From CAZBQG01 sp964493945 (GTDB taxonomy: Bacteria; Pseudomonadota; Alphaproteobacteria; Rhodospirillales; UBA2165), in NCBI GenBank assembly GCA_964493945.1, contig CAZBQG010000199.1, positions 1 to 8,487 on the forward strand: a stretch of 8,487 nt of DNA. Direction: 5' to 3'. The notes beneath the pieces are model-generated. The model ran no database searches, was not told the origin of the DNA, and was given only the letters and a program-made list of their open reading frames with translations. This document shows, piece after piece, positions 6,581 to 8,487 of this stretch; position 1 is the stretch's first letter, and each line of letters opens with the position of its first letter. A program made the position numbers and the translations under genes.

Positions 6581-8148
6581 GTTTCTCCCACCCCAGCCAT
6601 AAGCGCCTGCTCCCCGGCCAGCAGGTTTCCACATCGGGCGAAGTGCTGGCCTATGCGGCCAGTGCCCATCCCGATAAGACAGGGATCATCTGCGGCGAGA
6701 GAAGCTGGAGCTTCAAGGAGCTGAACGCCGCCGCCAACCAATTCGCCAACGGGGTTCTGGAGCGGTTCGCAGGCAGCCCCGGCCCGGTGGGCATCATGGC
6801 CAGGAATTCTGCCGAATATGTCATCGCCCATTTCGGGACGGCGCGCACGGGCAGGGCAACGGCCAATTTCCCCACCCGCTGCACGAGGGCGGACCTGATC
6901 CGCACCATCAACCTGACCCGGCCCGTATTGCTCATCCTCGATGCCGAAAGCCGGGCCATGGTGGAAGAGGCCAGGGACCAATTGGAAGCCCCGCCCGTCC
7001 AATTGGGCCTGGAGGAGTTCGCCGCATTTCTGGACGAACAACCCGCCACCCCGCCGGACCTGGAAGTGGATCCCGACGGGCCCGGCTCCATCATCTTCAC
7101 GGGCGGCACCACCGGGGCACCCAAGGCGGTGCTGTCTTCCCATCGCGCCCGGGCCATTTCGAGTATGGCGGCGGTGGAGGATTTCCGCATCGACGCGTCC
7201 GAGACCGCCGGCTATTCCGTCCCCCTGACCCATACGGCGGGATTGTTTTCATGGTTCCAGCCCGCCATCCTGGCCGGCTGCACCGGGGTGATCATCGCCA
7301 AATGGGATACTATCAGTTTCATGGAACTGGCTGAGCGCCACGGCATCAGCGTCATCTTCGCCGTCCCCGCTCAATTGGCGGGCCTGCTGAACCGTCCCGA
7401 ATTCGATCCCGGGCGCCTCAAAAGCCTCAAGCGCATCGTCTTCGGCGGCGCCCCCATTGCCCGCCACATGATCGAAAAGGCCGAAGCCCTCATGCCCTGG
7501 ATGGAATGCCACCGGGCCTATGGCTCATCGGAAACCGGCCATCTGGCAGTGCAAATCAAAACCGACCGCCATGCCGCCTATGACGGCTACAACCAGCCGG
7601 GCGGGCGCCTGGAGATCGAAATCTTCAAATCCCCCGGCACGCTTGCTGCAATTGGCGAGGTGGGCGAAGTGGCCACAAGGGGCGAGCATCTGATGAGCGG
7701 CTACATGCAAAACCCGGAAGCCCAGGCTGCCTTTTTCAAATCAGATGAGACCCAGGGCGATTGGGGCTGGATGGGCGATCTGGCGCTCCGCCATGAGGGA
7801 TATTTCACCCTGGTGGGGCGCTCCAAACATATGATCCTGTCGGGCGGCATGAACATCTACCCGGCCGAGCTTGAGGAAATCCTGGGCGCGCATATGGATG
7901 TTGCCGATTGCGCCGTGGTTGGCCTGGATGACGAGACCTGGGGCGAACGCCCGGTCGCGGCCATCGTCGCCGCAGAAGGCGCCGCCCCGGATGTGGAAGC
8001 GCTGCTCGTTCATGTGGCGGCGGGGGTGTCGGATTATAAGAAGCTTCGGGATATCTTCGTGGTGGCGGAGATACCGCGCACTGCCGGCGGCAAGGTGCAG
8101 GTGGATGCAGTGCGGGATATTTGTGCGGGGCTTGCGGGGCGGGGGTAG
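6577..8148 (+). CDS. AMP-forming acyl-CoA synthetase / aryl-CoA ligase (ANL superfamily)
   Basis: A 523-residue adenylate-forming enzyme of normal length. It activates a carboxylic acid with ATP to an acyl-adenylate and then transfers it to CoA in the cytoplasm. Motifs in order: the phosphate-binding loop FTGGTTGAPK (174-183), YGSSETG (315-321), GWMGDLA (397-403) with ribose-binding Asp401, GRSKHMILSGGMNIYP (414-429) with Arg415 and hinge Lys417, and PRTAGGK (500-506) with catalytic Lys506. His418 replaces the Asp usual in the KD pair of the hinge motif, a small oddity. The start is GTG at 6577, overlapping the dehalogenase stop by 4 bases (GTGA), with AAGG at 6564-6567 as a likely Shine-Dalgarno; this tight coupling suggests the two proteins are needed together. 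The substrate cannot be assigned: fatty, aryl and cinnamyl acids are all handled by this family. In context, a (formerly halogenated) aromatic or phenolic acid is an attractive guess. It is the last gene of the operon. Confidence 0.9.
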   Translation: MSFSHPSHKRLLPGQQVSTSGEVLAYAASAHPDKTGIICGERSWSFKELNAAANQFANGVLERFAGSPGPVGIMARNSAEYVIAHFGTARTGRATANFPTRCTRADLIRTINLTRPVLLILDAESRAMVEEARDQLEAPPVQLGLEEFAAFLDEQPATPPDLEVDPDGPGSIIFTGGTTGAPKAVLSSHRARAISSMAAVEDFRIDASETAGYSVPLTHTAGLFSWFQPAILAGCTGVIIAKWDTISFMELAERHGISVIFAVPAQLAGLLNRPEFDPGRLKSLKRIVFGGAPIARHMIEKAEALMPWMECHRAYGSSETGHLAVQIKTDRHAAYDGYNQPGGRLEIEIFKSPGTLAAIGEVGEVATRGEHLMSGYMQNPEAQAAFFKSDETQGDWGWMGDLALRHEGYFTLVGRSKHMILSGGMNIYPAELEEILGAHMDVADCAVVGLDDETWGERPVAAIVAAEGAAPDVEALLVHVAAGVSDYKKLRDIFVVAEIPRTAGGKVQVDAVRDICAGLAGRG

Positions 8149-8259
8149 GGGAGGGGAGCAAGCTTATCCGCCTTGCAACACCAGACGACCGGGCCAAGGG
8201 TTCCCGCAGGCGCAAGACGCAAGACCTAACCCCCCGCTTTCCAGTGATCGGAAAATGCC
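8149..8259. other. Intergenic spacer without recognised feature
   Basis: These 111 bases between the acyl-CoA synthetase stop and the palindromic element remain GC-rich. I see no RNA gene, promoter or separate terminator in them. Confidence 0.4.
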
Positions 8260-8299
8260 CTAGCAGGCTACTGAAAAACTCAACGATCGCCCCCTCGAA

Positions 8300-8327
8300 C
8301 GTCATACCCGCGAAGGCGAGTATCCAT
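8300..8327 (+). repeat. Left arm of the inner inverted repeat
   Basis: This arm pairs with 8362-8389 over 28 bases with three mismatches. It begins CGTCATACCCGCG. The matching base in the other arm reads CATTCCCGCG, the commoner form of this dispersed repeat. The loop between the arms is 34 bases. Confidence 0.65.
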
Positions 8328-8397
8328 GGGTTGGGCAACAATGGCTGAAATCAGCGCTTTTATGGATTCTCGCCTGCGCGGGAATGACGATTTTTTT
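8300..8397 (+). terminator. Long hairpin followed by seven T, possible terminator of the operon
   Basis: The 28-bp imperfect stem (8300-8327 with 8362-8389) is followed directly by A and TTTTTTT (8391-8397). A transcript leaving the acyl-CoA synthetase gene would form this hairpin about 150 bases past the stop codon, in the geometry of an intrinsic terminator. The 34-base loop is longer than usual. The repeat may have been co-opted as a terminator. Confidence 0.4.
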
Positions 8398-8433
8398 ATG
8401 ATTTTGACGCCCAAAATAGTTTTTCAGCGCCTG

Positions 8434-8487
8434 CTAGAGCGTTTCATGATTTATCGGAATCGGGTTTAGGATTCCCATAGGCGTCGA
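8434..8487. repeat. Possible start of a second dispersed repeat, cut by the window edge
   Basis: The sequence from CTAGAGCGTTTCATGATT onward resembles, from memory, the beginning of short palindromic repeats common between genes in alphaproteobacteria (CTAGAGCGTTTTCATGATT-like). The partner arm would lie past the right edge, so the repeat cannot be confirmed here. It shares CTAG with the end of the previous element. Confidence 0.25.

Larger units (their letters stand above)
8260..8437. mobile_element. MITE-like nested palindromic element with CTAG ends
   Basis: A 178-bp non-coding element. The outer inverted repeats are 8260-8280 and 8418-8437: both read CTAGCAGGC, then a one- or two-base difference, then CTGAAAAACT, with the right copy read on the reverse strand. 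An inner inverted repeat of 28 bases lies at 8300-8327 and 8362-8389, with 25 of 28 positions pairing. It is of the widespread GTCATTCCCGCG...GGGAATGAC type. CTAG stands at each outer edge and, being palindromic, could be a 4-bp target duplication instead of part of the repeat. There is no transposase, so it would be moved in trans. The CTAG ends fit the target preference of some IS5-group elements; that link is inferred. Confidence 0.6.

Noticed and set aside
4388..6634. Long reverse-strand open frames opposite the dehalogenase-like gene
   Set aside because: They are the usual by-product of GC-rich coding sequence. Their translations are rich in Gly, Arg, His and Pro without domains, while the forward frame has clear family motifs.
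8260..8437. CRISPR array
   Set aside because: The repeats are inverted, occur once as pairs and have no regular spacers.

Overview
The window is GC-rich, with short intergenic gaps and Shine-Dalgarno-led genes. Codon choice and the types of dispersed palindromic repeat suggest a Gram-negative proteobacterium, most likely an alphaproteobacterium. That assignment is inferred from style only; there is no rRNA or marker gene here to settle it.

Layout. (1) Bases 1 to about 443 carry the 5' part of an unrecognised reverse-strand gene that runs off the left edge. It looks broken by a single-base frameshift in a run of six G (324-329). (2) Bases 444-668 are an AT-rich divergent intergenic region with a candidate promoter, TTGTCA (579-584) / GATAAT (600-605). 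(3) Bases 669-8148 hold six co-directional + strand genes that look like one operon: a cupin, a zinc-independent MDR oxidoreductase, a CPA1-type cation:proton antiporter, a secreted seven-bladed beta-propeller of the virginiamycin-B-lyase type, a 725-residue reductive-dehalogenase-like protein and an AMP-forming acyl-CoA synthetase. The gaps are 8 bp, 18 bp, a 4-bp overlap, 31 bp and a 4-bp overlap. (4) Bases 8149-8487 are non-coding. They contain a compact nested palindromic element (8260-8437) with terminal inverted repeats, CTAG at both ends and an inner hairpin followed by seven T. What appears to be the start of a second dispersed repeat runs off the right edge.

The key gene is the reductive-dehalogenase-like protein. 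It has both Fe-S cluster motifs (Cys512/515/518/522 and Cys548/561/564/568) and no export signal. Its N-terminal 240 residues are a degenerate duplicate of the cobalamin-binding fold. Its Tyr426, Lys488 and Arg552 fall at the same residue numbers I recall for the active site of the soluble, catabolic dehalogenase NpRdhA of Nitratireductor pacificus. This suggests a cytoplasmic, non-respiratory dehalogenase, perhaps acting on halogenated phenolic acids.

A working hypothesis is that the operon encodes a small catabolic or detoxification module. The dehalogenase would remove halide, the acyl-CoA synthetase would activate a carboxylic acid, the MDR enzyme and cupin would process or reduce intermediates, the antiporter would manage ion balance, and the propeller would act in the periplasm. 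The order of steps and the substrate are inference. No redox partner, cobalamin gene, regulator or ring-cleavage enzyme is visible in the window.
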